A DNA stretch of 64,000 nucleotides, taken from Actinomycetospora soli. Lineage in GTDB: Bacteria > Actinomycetota > Actinomycetes > Mycobacteriales > Pseudonocardiaceae. Made by a program: the position numbers and the translations under genes. Below the pieces are notes generated by a model, which searched no databases, was not told where the DNA came from, and saw only the letters and a program-made list of their open reading frames with translations. The stretch is taken from positions 1-64,000 of the forward strand of contig NZ_JAJNDA010000005.1 of assembly GCF_021026295.1 (NCBI RefSeq), written 5' to 3'. How positions within the stretch are numbered: the stretch's first letter is position 1; the number at the start of each line of letters is the position of its first letter. Positions 1 through 8,508 of this stretch are shown here, in pieces.

Positions 1-92
1 AGGCCCCCACCAGACCAGTGGGTTGATAGGCCAGACATGGAAGTACCGCAAGGTATGCAGTGGACTGGTACTAATAGGCCGAGGACTTGCCC
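1..92 (+). rRNA. 23S ribosomal RNA, 3' end (partial)
   Basis: The window opens inside the last part of a 23S rRNA gene. The conserved 3' segment with GGTACTAATAGGCCGAGGAC at about 67-86 is the terminal stem region of actinobacterial 23S rRNA. The 5' part lies outside the window. The exact mature 3' end cannot be fixed by eye; it lies near 90-98. A 5S gene follows after about 125 bases, the usual 23S-5S order of an rrn operon. Confidence 0.9.
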
Positions 93-202
93 GACACACC
101 ACCAACACCCACACCCGGGCCGTTGGCGTCGATCGGTCATCACACACAACGAAAAACTGCTGCTCGCGTCCACACCACTAACACCCCAACCCCCCACAAC
201 AC

Positions 203-358
203 AGGTGGGGGTGGTTCGGTGTTCCGGTGGCCACAGCGGAGGGGAAACGCCCGGTCCCATCCCGAACCCGGAAGCTAAGCCCTCCAGCGCCGATGGTACT
301 GCGACCGCCAGGTCGTGGGAGAGTAGGACACCGCCGGAACACCCAACCACCCCCACCT
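203..358 (+). repeat. Processing stem that encloses the 5S rRNA
   Basis: AGGTGGGGGTGGTT (203-216) and AACCACCCCCACCT (345-358) are perfect 14-base inverted repeats. They sit just outside the terminal helix of the 5S RNA and would extend it into one long duplex in the precursor transcript. This is the kind of double-stranded substrate that RNase III or the actinobacterial RNase E/G machinery uses to release pre-5S. The perfect pairing is seen directly; the processing role is inferred. Confidence 0.7.
221..340 (+). rRNA. 5S ribosomal RNA
   Basis: This is a 120-base 5S rRNA. Its 5' end GTTCCGGTGG pairs with its 3' end CCGCCGGAAC to form helix I. The conserved internal blocks GGTCCCATCCCGAACCCGGA (about 253-272) and the loop segment GGGAGAGTAGG (about 317-327) are present. 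It follows the 23S 3' end on the same strand and is the last RNA of this rrn operon. No tRNA follows it. Confidence 0.95.
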
Positions 359-419
359 CGTGTGGACACACATATTTCGAGAGTGAACGGCGCGGACCGG
401 TATCGGCCGCGTGACAGAC

Positions 420-453
420 ACGGGGTAGGACCCATCCGGTCCTGCCCCGTTTC
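420..453 (+). terminator. Intrinsic terminator of the rrn operon
   Basis: ACGGGGTAGGACC (420-432) pairs with GGTCCTGCCCCGT (438-450) over a five-base loop. The single non-Watson-Crick position becomes a U-G pair in RNA. A short T-rich stretch follows, weak as is usual in actinobacteria. It ends only 12 bases before the Shine-Dalgarno sequence of the next gene, so it could also limit readthrough from the rRNA operon into that gene. Confidence 0.75.
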
Positions 454-474
454 GTCGTGTCAGGAGGCCGATCG

Positions 475-2265
475 GTGAGCGTGGACCCGCAGGACAGCCG
501 GGGCGACCGATCGTCGTCCGCTCCGGAGGACCGGCGGCGGTCCGACGACTCGCGAGACGGCGGACGGGGCCGGCCGGCCGGCGGAGACCGCCGCGGCGGG
601 CGGCCCGACGACCGACGTGGCCGACCCACACAGGGCGGCGACCGCAACCGCGGAGGCCGGCCGGACGACCGCAGCCGTTCACCCCGCCCGGAGCGGGGCG
701 GACCGCGCCAGGACCAGGCGCGCGGCCGTGATCGCGACGGCGCCCCGGGTCGGGACGACCGTCGGACCACTGCTCGCCCGTACGGCGACCGATCCGCACC
801 GTCCGGGTCCGGAGCTGACCGGCGCCCGGAGCGCACCGAGAACGTCCGGGGGCGCTCCGACTCGGACCGCTCCTCGCGTTCCTGGGAAGACCGTCGCCGC
901 GAGGGCGGTCGACGGGGCGGCCGGTCCGACAGCGAGCACCGCGGTCCCCGCCGCGACGCCGGGCCCGACCGTTCCTCCGACTCCCGCGACGACCGTGGTC
1001 CGCGGCGCGAGCAGACGGATGACCGTCCCCGACGGAGCGACGCCCCGCGCGCCGGTCAGGCGCCGGACCGGCGTCCGTCCGGTCCTCGCGACGACCGTCG
1101 TGACGGCGCGCCCCGTGGCGATCGTCGTGATGGCCCGCCGCGTGGCGACCGTCGTGATGGCCCGCCCCGCGGCGACCGTCGTGACGGCCCGCCCCGCGGT
1201 GACCGCCGGCAGGGCCCCCCGCGGGACCGCGACGGACGGCCGCCGCGTGACCGTCGCGATGCGCCGCGTGGCGACGACCGGACACGGACCCCGCACGCCG
1301 AGGACCGCCCGATCCGCCGCCACCAGGACGCGCAGCCGCGCCCGACGGAGCCGGCGCTGCCCGACGAGGTGACCCCGGATCTGCTCGACGGCGAGGTCCG
1401 CCGTGACCTGCGCGGACTGCCGAAGGACCTCGCGGACAACGTGGCGCGGCACCTCGTCGCGGTCGGCGAGCTCCTCGACGACGACCCGGAGGCCGCCCTC
1501 GCCCACGCACGCTTCGCCCGTCACCGGGCCTCGCGCGTCGCCGTGGTGCGCGAGGCGTGCGGTCTCGCGGCCTACCACGCGTCCGAGTGGGCCGAGGCGC
1601 TCTCGGAGCTGCGGGCCAGCCGTCGTATGGGAGGCGCCGCCCACGTGGCGGTGATGGCCGACGCCGAGCGCGCGCTCGGCCGGCCCGAGCGGGCCCTCGA
1701 GATCGCGCGGAGCCCCGAGTCGGCGGACCTGCCGCGCGACGAGGCGATGGAACTGCTGATCGTCACGTCCGGCGCCCGGCGGGACCTGGGCGAGTACGCG
1801 GCGGCGGTCGTGGGCCTGCAGGTCCCCGAGCTCGACGTCCGGCGGACCGACGACCCGTGGACGTGCCGTCTCTTCTACGCCTACGGCGAGGCCCTCGTGG
1901 CCGCCGGTCGCCGCGAGGAGGCCGTCCGCGCCTTCCTCGACGCCGCGCAGACCGACGCCGACGGTGAGACCGACGCGGAGGAGCGGGCCGCGCTCGTGGC
2001 TGCCGGGGTCGACACCCCGCCCGGAGAGCTCGAGACCGCGGACGAGCCCGGTGACGTCGACGACGTCGACGGGTCCGACGAGACGGGCGCGCCCGCGGAC
2101 AGGACCGTCGAGACCGACGACGACACCGTCGAGCCCGACGACATGGCCGACGACACGGCCGACGACGGGGCACCCGGGGCGGACGGACCCGTCGTCGGGA
2201 ACGGCCCGACCGACACCGCGACCGACACCGCGACCGAGGCGCCCCGCGGGGACGACGAGCGGTGA
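475..2265 (+). CDS. TPR-type protein with long Arg/Asp/Gly-rich disordered N-terminus
   Basis: The 596-residue protein is the positional counterpart of Rv1691. The GTG at 475 is chosen because AGGAGG at 462-467 lies seven bases upstream; a GTG at 457 has no such site. Residues 1 to about 290 are low-complexity and rich in Arg, Asp, Gly and Pro, with a nine-residue repeat (RGDRRDGPP-like). Residues 300 to about 495 are alpha-helical and Ala-rich, like tetratricopeptide repeats. The last 100 residues are acidic with many Asp and Thr. TPR domains bind other proteins, and RG/RGD-rich tails often bind RNA, but no precise function is known for this family. It overlaps the next gene by four bases (GTGA), so translation is probably coupled. 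Its place directly behind the rRNA terminator is notable. Confidence 0.85.
   Translation: MSVDPQDSRGDRSSSAPEDRRRSDDSRDGGRGRPAGGDRRGGRPDDRRGRPTQGGDRNRGGRPDDRSRSPRPERGGPRQDQARGRDRDGAPGRDDRRTTARPYGDRSAPSGSGADRRPERTENVRGRSDSDRSSRSWEDRRREGGRRGGRSDSEHRGPRRDAGPDRSSDSRDDRGPRREQTDDRPRRSDAPRAGQAPDRRPSGPRDDRRDGAPRGDRRDGPPRGDRRDGPPRGDRRDGPPRGDRRQGPPRDRDGRPPRDRRDAPRGDDRTRTPHAEDRPIRRHQDAQPRPTEPALPDEVTPDLLDGEVRRDLRGLPKDLADNVARHLVAVGELLDDDPEAALAHARFARHRASRVAVVREACGLAAYHASEWAEALSELRASRRMGGAAHVAVMADAERALGRPERALEIARSPESADLPRDEAMELLIVTSGARRDLGEYAAAVVGLQVPELDVRRTDDPWTCRLFYAYGEALVAAGRREEAVRAFLDAAQTDADGETDAEERAALVAAGVDTPPGELETADEPGDVDDVDGSDETGAPADRTVETDDDTVEPDDMADDTADDGAPGADGPVVGNGPTDTATDTATEAPRGDDER
1087..1221 (+). 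repeat. Five tandem 27-bp coding repeats
   Basis: Five consecutive copies of a 27-bp unit encode RDDRRDGAP, three copies of RGDRRDGPP and RGDRRQGPP inside the disordered N-terminus of the TPR protein. DNA differences between copies are mainly third-position changes, so the array is somewhat diverged but still in frame. Degenerate copies continue to about 1290. Such arrays expand and contract by slippage, and length may differ between strains. Confidence 0.8.
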
Positions 2266-3281
2266 CGCGCCACGACGCGCTCCTGGTCGACCTCGACGGC
2301 ACCGTCTACGCGGGCCCGGATGCCATCCCGGGCGCCGTCGAGGCCCTGGAGGCCGCCCGGGAGCGGGGGTCGACGGTCTCCTACGTCACGAACAACGCCT
2401 CGCGCACGCCGGGCGCGGTCGCCGGGCACCTGGCCGACCTCGGTCTCACCGTCACCGAGGACGACGTGGTCACGAGCGCCCAGGCCGGCGCTGCGGTCCT
2501 CGCCGGGCAGGTCGACGCGGGCGCACGGGTGCTGGTGCTCGGCACCGACGCCCTGGCCGACGAGGTCACGGCGGTCGGTCTGACGCCGGTGCGGAGCAAC
2601 GACGACGAGCCGGTCGCCGTCGTCCAGGGCCACTCGCCCGACACGGGCTGGCGGCAGCTGGCCGAGGCGGCGCTGGCGTTGGCCCGCGGCGCGACCTGGG
2701 TCGCCTGCAACGTGGACCCCACGCTCCCCTCGGAGCGGGGCCTGTTGCCCGGGAACGGGTCCATGGTCGCGGCGCTGCGCCACGCCAGCCGTCGGGAACC
2801 GCAGGTCGCGGGCAAGCCCGCGGCGCCGCTGCTGCGCCAGGCGATGGAGCGGGTGGGGGCGAGCAGCCCGCTCGTGATCGGCGACCGGCTCGACACCGAC
2901 ATCGCCGGCGGGCACGCCGTCGACGCCGAATCCCTGCTCGTCCTCACCGGCGTCTCCACCGCGACGGACGTCCTCGCCGCCCCGCCCGAGCAGCGGCCCA
3001 CCTACGTCGCCGCCGGTCTCGCCGCGCTCGCCGACCTCGATGCCGTCCGCGTCGGCGTCGACGACGGGTGGACCGCGACGGTGCACGACGACGGGTCGCT
3101 CGAGCTGGCGGCGCCGGCGGGCGCCGGGGAGACCGCCGAGGACCGGGCCGCGGCGCTGCGGGCGCTCGGCGCGGCGCACTGGGCGGCGGTCGGCGACGTG
3201 GCGCGTGCCCCGCGGGTGACCCCGGCCGACGACCTCGCGGGCCGGACGATCTCCGCCCTGGGCCTCGACGCCGACGGGTGA
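2262..3281 (+). CDS. HAD-IIA family phosphatase (glycerol-3-phosphate phosphatase-like)
   Basis: The 339-residue protein carries the HAD motif I DLDGT near residues 10-14 (nucleophile Asp10, acid Asp12). It has the motif II region NNASRTP near 46, the motif III Lys of GKPAAP near 185, and motif IV GDRLDTDIAGG near 206. This is the NagD/class IIA cap arrangement. The mycobacterial ortholog at the same position, Rv1692, is reported to dephosphorylate glycerol 3-phosphate in polar lipid recycling; the same role is inferred here. A C-terminal extension of about 75 residues follows the HAD core. The GTG start overlaps the previous stop as GTGA. Confidence 0.9.
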   Translation: MTRHDALLVDLDGTVYAGPDAIPGAVEALEAARERGSTVSYVTNNASRTPGAVAGHLADLGLTVTEDDVVTSAQAGAAVLAGQVDAGARVLVLGTDALADEVTAVGLTPVRSNDDEPVAVVQGHSPDTGWRQLAEAALALARGATWVACNVDPTLPSERGLLPGNGSMVAALRHASRREPQVAGKPAAPLLRQAMERVGASSPLVIGDRLDTDIAGGHAVDAESLLVLTGVSTATDVLAAPPEQRPTYVAAGLAALADLDAVRVGVDDGWTATVHDDGSLELAAPAGAGETAEDRAAALRALGAAHWAAVGDVARAPRVTPADDLAGRTISALGLDADG

Positions 3282-3296
3282 GTTAGCGTGGGACCC

Positions 3297-3464
3297 GTGG
3301 ATCACGGTGGGTCGGACGACGGGCTGGCGCGGCTGCGCGAGGCCGCGGCCGCCGTCGAGGGCCTGGACGCGTCCCGGGGCGCCGACCCGATGGAGCACGC
3401 CGACCGGTTCGAGGCGCTCCACGAGGCGCTGACCTCGGCGCTCGCCTCGGTCGACCGGGGCTGA
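3297..3464 (+). CDS. Conserved small protein of the tlyA cluster (Rv1693-like)
   Basis: A 55-residue protein starts at GTG 3297 (MDHGGSDDGLARLREAA...) and ends TGA 3462-3464. It is acidic, helical and Ala/Glu-rich. M. tuberculosis has a small unknown gene at exactly this place between the HAD phosphatase and tlyA (Rv1693). A TAGCGT hexamer at 3284-3289 lies seven bases before the GTG, which fits a leaderless promoter of its own. A GTG at 3288 in the same frame is the alternative start. Function is unknown. It may bind a neighbouring product, since it is kept with tlyA across genera. Confidence 0.7.
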   Translation: MDHGGSDDGLARLREAAAAVEGLDASRGADPMEHADRFEALHEALTSALASVDRG

Positions 3465-3469
3465 CCGGC

Positions 3470-4291
3470 GTGGCGCGCACGTCGAGCCGCCGCCTGCGCC
3501 TGGACGCGGAGCTGGTGCGGCGGGGACTCGCCCGGTCCCGGGAGCAGGCCGCCGCCCTCATCGCGGACGGCCGGGTCACCGTGGGCGGCAGCGTCGCGAC
3601 GAAACCCGCGACCGCGGTGGAGACCGCGGCCGCCGTCGTCGTCACGCCCGAACCGGACGGCACCGTCGACGACTGGGCCAGTCGCGGCGCGCACAAGCTG
3701 ATCGGCGCCCTCGAGGCGTTCGAGGTCGACCCGACGGGCCTGCGCTGCCTCGACGCGGGCGCCTCGACGGGCGGGTTCACCGACGTCCTGCTGCGCCGCG
3801 GCGCGCAGGAGGTCGTGGCCGCCGACGTCGGGTACGGCCAGCTCGTGTGGTCGCTGCGGACCGACGACCGCGTGACGGTGCTCGACCGCACCAACGTCCG
3901 CGCACTGAGCCCGGAGCAGATCGGCGGGCCCGTCGACCTCGTCGTCGCCGACCTGTCCTTCATCTCCCTCCGGCTCGTCCTCGACGCCCTCGCGGCGTGC
4001 ACCCGACCCGACGGCGCGCTGCTCCCGATGGTCAAGCCGCAGTTCGAGGTGGGGAAGGACCGGCTCGGCTCCGGCGGGGTGGTGCGCGACCCGGGACTGC
4101 GCGCCGAGGCGGTCCTCGGGGTGGTGGCCGCCGCCCGCGAACGGGGGCTGACGCTGGCCGGGGCGACGGCCAGCCCCCTGCCCGGTCCGTCGGGGAACGT
4201 CGAGTACTTCCTGTGGCTGCGGCCGGGAACGGGTACGGGTGAACAGGACGACGCGATCGTGCGTCGTGCGGTCGAGAACGGGCCACAGTGA
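3470..4291 (+). CDS. tlyA: TlyA family rRNA 2'-O-methyltransferase
   Basis: The 273-residue protein has an N-terminal S4 RNA-binding domain (residues about 5-65, with LVRRGLARSREQAAALIADG) and a C-terminal FtsJ/RrmJ-type methyltransferase domain. The SAM loop LDAGASTGGFTDV is near residue 92-104, and the catalytic K-D-K-E set is represented by the HKLIG, VVADLSF and MVKPQFE segments. Family members methylate 2'-OH of C1409 in 16S and C1920 in 23S rRNA, and loss gives capreomycin and viomycin resistance in mycobacteria. It starts with GTG six bases after the small ORF and precedes nadK by 19 bases, so it is likely cotranscribed. Confidence 0.95.
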   Translation: MARTSSRRLRLDAELVRRGLARSREQAAALIADGRVTVGGSVATKPATAVETAAAVVVTPEPDGTVDDWASRGAHKLIGALEAFEVDPTGLRCLDAGASTGGFTDVLLRRGAQEVVAADVGYGQLVWSLRTDDRVTVLDRTNVRALSPEQIGGPVDLVVADLSFISLRLVLDALAACTRPDGALLPMVKPQFEVGKDRLGSGGVVRDPGLRAEAVLGVVAAARERGLTLAGATASPLPGPSGNVEYFLWLRPGTGTGEQDDAIVRRAVENGPQ

Positions 4292-4310
4292 ACCAGGAAC
4301 GGGAGAACCG

Positions 4311-5216
4311 GTGCGGGACGCGCTGATCGTGGTGCACACCGGGCGCGAGGCGACCCGGAAGGTCGCGTCGACGGTGGCGTGCAGCCTGCACCGCGCCGGG
4401 TTCTCGTTGCGGGTGATGCCCGACGAGTACTCGAGCGACGCCGGGCTCTTCGACGACCTCGAGCCGCACGAGCGCCCCCAGCGGGTGGCGCCCGACGACG
4501 ACGCCGCCAACGGCGCCGAGATCGTCATCGTGCTCGGCGGGGACGGCACGCTCCTGCGGGCCGCGGAACTCGCGCGCTCGGCGCGCGTCCCGCTGCTGGG
4601 GATCAACCTCGGCCACGTCGGGTTCCTCGCCGAGGCGGACCTCGACGACCTCGACGAGGTCCTCGACGCCGTCGTCAACCGCACCTATCGCGTCGAGGAG
4701 CGGATGACGGTCGACGTCACCGCCTCCGCCGACGGCCAGGTGCTCGGACGGACCTGGGCGCTCAACGAGGCGATCGTCGAGAAGACCAACTGGGCGAAGC
4801 TGCTCGACGTCGTGCTGGAGGTCGACCACCGGCCCGTGTCGGAGTTCGCCTGCGACGGCGTGCTGTGCGCGACCCCCACCGGCTCCACGGCCTACGCCTA
4901 CTCGGCGGGGGGACCGGTGGTGTGGCCGGAGGTCCAGGCGATGCTGCTGGTGCCGTCGAACGCGCACGCCCTGTTCTCGCGGCCGCTGGTCGTCTCGCCC
5001 GAGTCGCGGGTCGCGCTCGAGGTGTCGGGGCGCGGGGACGCGGGGGTGCTCGTCTGCGACGGGCGCCGGACCCTGGACCTGCCGCCCGGGTCGCGGGTGG
5101 AGATCGGCAAGGGGGAGACGCCGGTGCTGCTGGTCCGCCTCCGGGTGCAGCCGTTCACCGACCGCCTGGTGCGCAAGTTCGGCCTGCCCGTGCAGGGCTG
5201 GCGCGGGCGCCGGTAG
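4311..5216 (+). CDS. nadK: NAD kinase
   Basis: The 301-residue enzyme phosphorylates NAD to NADP. The diagnostic GGDGT motif is at residues about 76-80, followed by the NLGHVGFLAE segment and the TPTGSTAYAYSAGGP nucleotide-binding loop near 185-199. GTG 4311 is chosen because it begins the conserved Val-Arg-Asp-Ala-Leu-Ile-Val strand and has GGGAG five bases upstream. A longer frame back to 4239 would overlap tlyA. The mycobacterial ortholog is Rv1695 (ppnK). It is probably in one operon with tlyA. Confidence 0.95.
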   Translation: MRDALIVVHTGREATRKVASTVACSLHRAGFSLRVMPDEYSSDAGLFDDLEPHERPQRVAPDDDAANGAEIVIVLGGDGTLLRAAELARSARVPLLGINLGHVGFLAEADLDDLDEVLDAVVNRTYRVEERMTVDVTASADGQVLGRTWALNEAIVEKTNWAKLLDVVLEVDHRPVSEFACDGVLCATPTGSTAYAYSAGGPVVWPEVQAMLLVPSNAHALFSRPLVVSPESRVALEVSGRGDAGVLVCDGRRTLDLPPGSRVEIGKGETPVLLVRLRVQPFTDRLVRKFGLPVQGWRGRR

Positions 5217-5245
5217 GGATCCGGCCACCGCGGTCCACCGACCGT

Positions 5246-5261
5246 TCGACCACCTGTTCGA
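5246..5261. promoter_or_regulatory. LexA (SOS) box upstream of recN
   Basis: TCGACCACCTGTTCGA read on the other strand is TCGAACAGGTGGTCGA. This matches the actinobacterial LexA consensus TCGAAC-N4-GTTCGA with one mismatch. It lies 43 bases before the recN -10 hexamer. RecN is a DNA-break repair protein and is a classical SOS gene in other bacteria, so LexA control is plausible. The site is somewhat far upstream of the predicted -35 region, which leaves some doubt. Confidence 0.6.
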
Positions 5262-5303
5262 ATTCGATCGGCGTGTTCGGCCCTGGGTGTCGGACCCCGT
5301 CGT

Positions 5304-5309
5304 TACAGT
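5304..5309 (+). promoter_or_regulatory. -10 element of a leaderless recN promoter
   Basis: TACAGT matches the TANNNT -10 consensus and ends six bases before the GTG start of recN. Transcription would begin at or within a base or two of the start codon, so the message would have no Shine-Dalgarno leader. No SD-like sequence is present in front of the GTG. Confidence 0.6.
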
Positions 5310-5315
5310 GACGGC

Positions 5316-7175
5316 GTGCTCTCCGAGCTGAGAATCCAGGGCCTCGGCGTGATCGAGGACGCGACCCTGGAGCTGCATCCGGGGCTCACCGCGGTGACCG
5401 GCGAAACGGGCGCCGGCAAGACGATGGTGATCACCGGGCTGCACCTCCTGGGTGGCGGTCGCGCGGACTCCTCGCGCGTGCGACGTGGGGCGTCGCGCGC
5501 CGTGGTGGAGGGCCGCTACGTGCTGCCCGTCGACGGCGCATCCGCGACGGCGGACGGGCCCGGCGACGACGACGGGCCGCGCGACGCCGCGGACGTCGCC
5601 CGCGACGCCGGGGCCGCGCTCGACGACGACGGGTCGCTCATCGCGGCCCGCACGGTGTCCGCGGACGGGCGCTCCCGGGCGCACCTCGGGGGCCGGTCGG
5701 TGCCGCTCGCGGTGCTCACCGACGTCGCCGACGCCTCGCTCGCCGTCCACGGCCAGCACGAGGCGCTGCGCCTGCTCCGGCCCGCCGAGCAGCGCGCGGT
5801 GCTCGACCGGTTCGCCGGGGCCCCGGCGGCCGACGCGCTGGCGCGCTACCGCGACGTCCGGAGCCGGTGGCGCACCGCCGTCGCCGAGCTCGCCGAGCGC
5901 CGCGAGCGCACCCGGGAGATGGCCCGCGAGGCCGACCTGCTCCGCCACGGCCTCACCGAGATCGAGGCGCTCGACCCGCAGCCCGGCGAGGACGAGGAGC
6001 TGGTCGCCGAGGCTCGCCGGCTCGCCGACGTGGACGACCTGCGGTCCGCCGCGCTCACCGCGCTCGCGGCGGTCGCCGGCCCGCCGGACGGCACCGGGGA
6101 CGAGCCCGACGCGACCGCCCTCGTGGGGGAGGCGCGCCGCGCGCTCGCCACGGACGACCCGCGGCTGACCGCGCTGGAGCCGCGCCTGGCCGAGGCCGCG
6201 GCGCTGCTCACCGACGTCGCGGCGGAGCTGTCGGGGTATCTCGACGGGCTGGAGGCCGACCCGGAGCGCCTTGCCCGGGTGCTGGAGCGCCAGGCCGCGC
6301 TCAAGGGGCTCACCCGCAAGTACGCCGCCGACGTCGCGGGGGTGCTCGCGTGGGCCGACACCGCCCGGGAGCGGCTCGAGTCGCTCGACGTCTCCGACGA
6401 GGCGATCGCCGCGCTGGCCGCGGAGGCCGACCGGCTGGGCGCCGAGCTGGCCGGGCACGCCGCCGAGCTGAGCGCCGTCCGCTCCGAGGCGGCCACGCGT
6501 CTGGCGGAGGCGGTCAGCACCGAGCTCGACGGGCTCGCGATGGCCGCGGCCACCGTCACCGTCGAGGTGAGCCGCAAGGACAGCACGGGCGCGGACGCGA
6601 TCGAGCTCGACGGGCGCCGGGTGGCGGCCGGGCCCGACGGGGTCGACGAGGTCGAGCTGCTGCTCGCCCCGCACGCCGGGGCGCCGCCGTTGCCGATCGC
6701 GAAGGGCGCCTCGGGCGGCGAGCTCTCGCGCGTGATGCTGGCCGTCGAGGTCGTGCTGGCCGGGGCGGACACGGTGCCGACGCTCGTGTTCGACGAGGTC
6801 GACGCCGGCGTCGGCGGCCGGGCCGCGGTGGAGATCGGGCGCCGGCTGGCGCGTCTCGCCGAGACCCACCAGGTCGTGGTCGTCACGCACCTGGCGCAGG
6901 TGGCGGCGTACGCCGACCGGCAGCTGGTGGTGGACAAGGGGTCGGTCACCGAGGGCGTCACCCGCAGCTCGGTGCGCACCCTCGACGACTCGCAGCGGGT
7001 GGTCGAGCTGGCCCGGATGCTCGCCGGCACGGAGGAGACCGAGACCGGGCGGGCGCACGCCGAGGAGCTGCTCGCCGCCGCGGCCGACGACAAGCGGGGC
7101 GTGCCCGAACCGACGCCCATCAGCCGGGGTGCGGCGAAGGGCGGTGGTCGGCGGCCGAAGCGCCGCGCAGGCTGA
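5316..7175 (+). CDS. recN: DNA repair protein RecN
   Basis: The 619-residue SMC-like ATPase has an N-terminal Walker A GETGAGKTM near residues 28-36. Long heptad-rich coiled-coil segments run from about 150 to 400. The C-terminal part holds the signature ASGGELSRVML near 467 and Walker B LVFDEVDAGVGG near 490. RecN gathers broken DNA ends during recombinational repair and acts in the cytoplasm on the nucleoid. The basic tail (last 30 residues) may contact DNA. Upstream lie an SOS box and a leaderless promoter. A spacer of 99 bases separates it from nadK, so it likely has independent control. Ortholog of Rv1696. Confidence 0.95.
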   Translation: MLSELRIQGLGVIEDATLELHPGLTAVTGETGAGKTMVITGLHLLGGGRADSSRVRRGASRAVVEGRYVLPVDGASATADGPGDDDGPRDAADVARDAGAALDDDGSLIAARTVSADGRSRAHLGGRSVPLAVLTDVADASLAVHGQHEALRLLRPAEQRAVLDRFAGAPAADALARYRDVRSRWRTAVAELAERRERTREMAREADLLRHGLTEIEALDPQPGEDEELVAEARRLADVDDLRSAALTALAAVAGPPDGTGDEPDATALVGEARRALATDDPRLTALEPRLAEAAALLTDVAAELSGYLDGLEADPERLARVLERQAALKGLTRKYAADVAGVLAWADTARERLESLDVSDEAIAALAAEADRLGAELAGHAAELSAVRSEAATRLAEAVSTELDGLAMAAATVTVEVSRKDSTGADAIELDGRRVAAGPDGVDEVELLLAPHAGAPPLPIAKGASGGELSRVMLAVEVVLAGADTVPTLVFDEVDAGVGGRAAVEIGRRLARLAETHQVVVVTHLAQVAAYADRQLVVDKGSVTEGVTRSSVRTLDDSQRVVELARMLAGTEETETGRAHAEELLAAAADDKRGVPEPTPISRGAAKGGGRRPKRRAG

Positions 7176-7290
7176 GCCGGGCGGTGGTCCCGCGTTCACC
7201 CCTGTGACGGATGTGGCGCCCGGGTCGGGTGAGACCTGTGGTGTGGCTCGGCGTGGCGACGTGTCCGGATCGTGATCGCCCGTCAGCATC

Positions 7291-8508
7291 GTGCGCATGC
7301 GATGGCCTGGACGCGGGACCCGGACGCGATCGGTGCTGCCCGGCGTGAGCGGCACGGCCCGGATCGGGCGCCGCGGATCGTCGGGGGCGGACGCCGCCTA
7401 CCTGCGTCGGCTCGGCCCGGGGGACGTGGCCGTCATCGACCAGGTCGACCTGGACCGGGCGACGGCCGCGGCGCTGCTCGAGGCCGGGGTGGTCGGGGTC
7501 GTCAACGCGGCCCCGTCGATCTCCGGTCGCTACCCGAACCTCGGACCGGAGATCCTGGTCGAGGCGGGCGTGACCCTCGTCGACGACTGCGGCGCCGGGG
7601 TCTTCACCGACCTCGTCGACGGCGCCATCGTGCGGCTGCACGACGGCGCGGTGCACATCGGCGACCGCGAGGTGCTCCGGGGCTTCGGCCAGGACCGCGC
7701 CAGCGTGGCCGACCTCCTCGAGGAGGCCCGCGGCGGCATGGCCGCCCAGCTCGAGGCGTTCTCCGCCAACACCAGCGAGTTCCTCGGCCGCGAGCGCGCC
7801 CTGCTCGTCGACGGCGTCGGCGTCCCCGCGATCTCGACCTCCATGCGCGACAAGCAGGTCGTCGTCGTCGCCGGCGGTCCGGGCACGGCCGAGGAGGTCC
7901 GGGCGCTCACCGGGTTCATCCGCGAGTACAAGCCCGTGCTCATCGGGGTCGGCGACGGTGCGGACGCGCTGCGCGACGCCGGGCTCACGCCCACGGTCGT
8001 GCTCGGGACGGTCGCCGAGCTCGACCCCGCCGTCGCCCGCAAGGCCCGCGACGTCGTCGTGCCCGCCGACCCGGACGGCTTCATCGCCGGGCTGGCGCGG
8101 ATGCAGGACCTCGGCGTCGACCCGGTCGCCTTCCCGTCGTCGGCCAACCCGGAGGACCTCGCCCTGCTGCTCGCCCACGCGCACGGCGCGGCGCTCGTCG
8201 TCGCCGTCGGCTTCGACGCGAGCCTGGGCGGCTTCCTCGACCGCGGCCGGTCCGGGTCGATCCCCTCCACCTTCCTGACGCGGCTGCGGCTCGGCCCGAC
8301 CCTCGTCGACGCGCCCGCCGTGCTCGCGCTCCACCGCAGCCGGGTCTCGATCCTCACGCTGGTCATGCTCGTCGTCGCCGTCCTGGCCGCCGCGGTCGTG
8401 GCCGCCCTCGCGCTCGGCGCCGGGCCCTCGCTCGTGCTGCTGCTGCAGACCGGCGGCCGGGCGGTCCTCGACTGGGGCACCGCGGTCGTCCGGAGCGTCG
8501 TCGGATGA
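7291..8508 (+). CDS. steA: SteA-like cell-division protein with thiamin pyrophosphokinase-like fold
   Basis: The 405-residue protein matches the family of Rv1697 and corynebacterial SteA. It has an N-terminal domain with a thiamin-pyrophosphokinase-like core (about 20-320). A hydrophobic segment near residues 353-380 (LTLVMLVVAVLAAAVVAALAL) would anchor it in the membrane by its C-terminus. In Corynebacterium glutamicum SteA and SteB act together in cell separation and RipA activation. The start is GTG 7291; ATG 7297 in the same frame is an alternative, with CAGCAT seven bases upstream as a possible leaderless -10. It overlaps steB by ATGA, so the partners are coupled. Confidence 0.85.
   Translation: MRMRWPGRGTRTRSVLPGVSGTARIGRRGSSGADAAYLRRLGPGDVAVIDQVDLDRATAAALLEAGVVGVVNAAPSISGRYPNLGPEILVEAGVTLVDDCGAGVFTDLVDGAIVRLHDGAVHIGDREVLRGFGQDRASVADLLEEARGGMAAQLEAFSANTSEFLGRERALLVDGVGVPAISTSMRDKQVVVVAGGPGTAEEVRALTGFIREYKPVLIGVGDGADALRDAGLTPTVVLGTVAELDPAVARKARDVVVPADPDGFIAGLARMQDLGVDPVAFPSSANPEDLALLLAHAHGAALVVAVGFDASLGGFLDRGRSGSIPSTFLTRLRLGPTLVDAPAVLALHRSRVSILTLVMLVVAVLAAAVVAALALGAGPSLVLLLQTGGRAVLDWGTAVVRSVVG

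Noticed and set aside
1087-1221. CRISPR-like array
   Set aside because: The 27-bp units are directly adjacent without spacers, in frame, and code a peptide repeat.
4032-7355. A 1107-codon open frame on the minus strand across tlyA, nadK and recN
   Set aside because: It lies opposite three certain genes, is extremely Arg/Gly/Pro-rich with no motif, and is a by-product of the strong G/C third-position bias.
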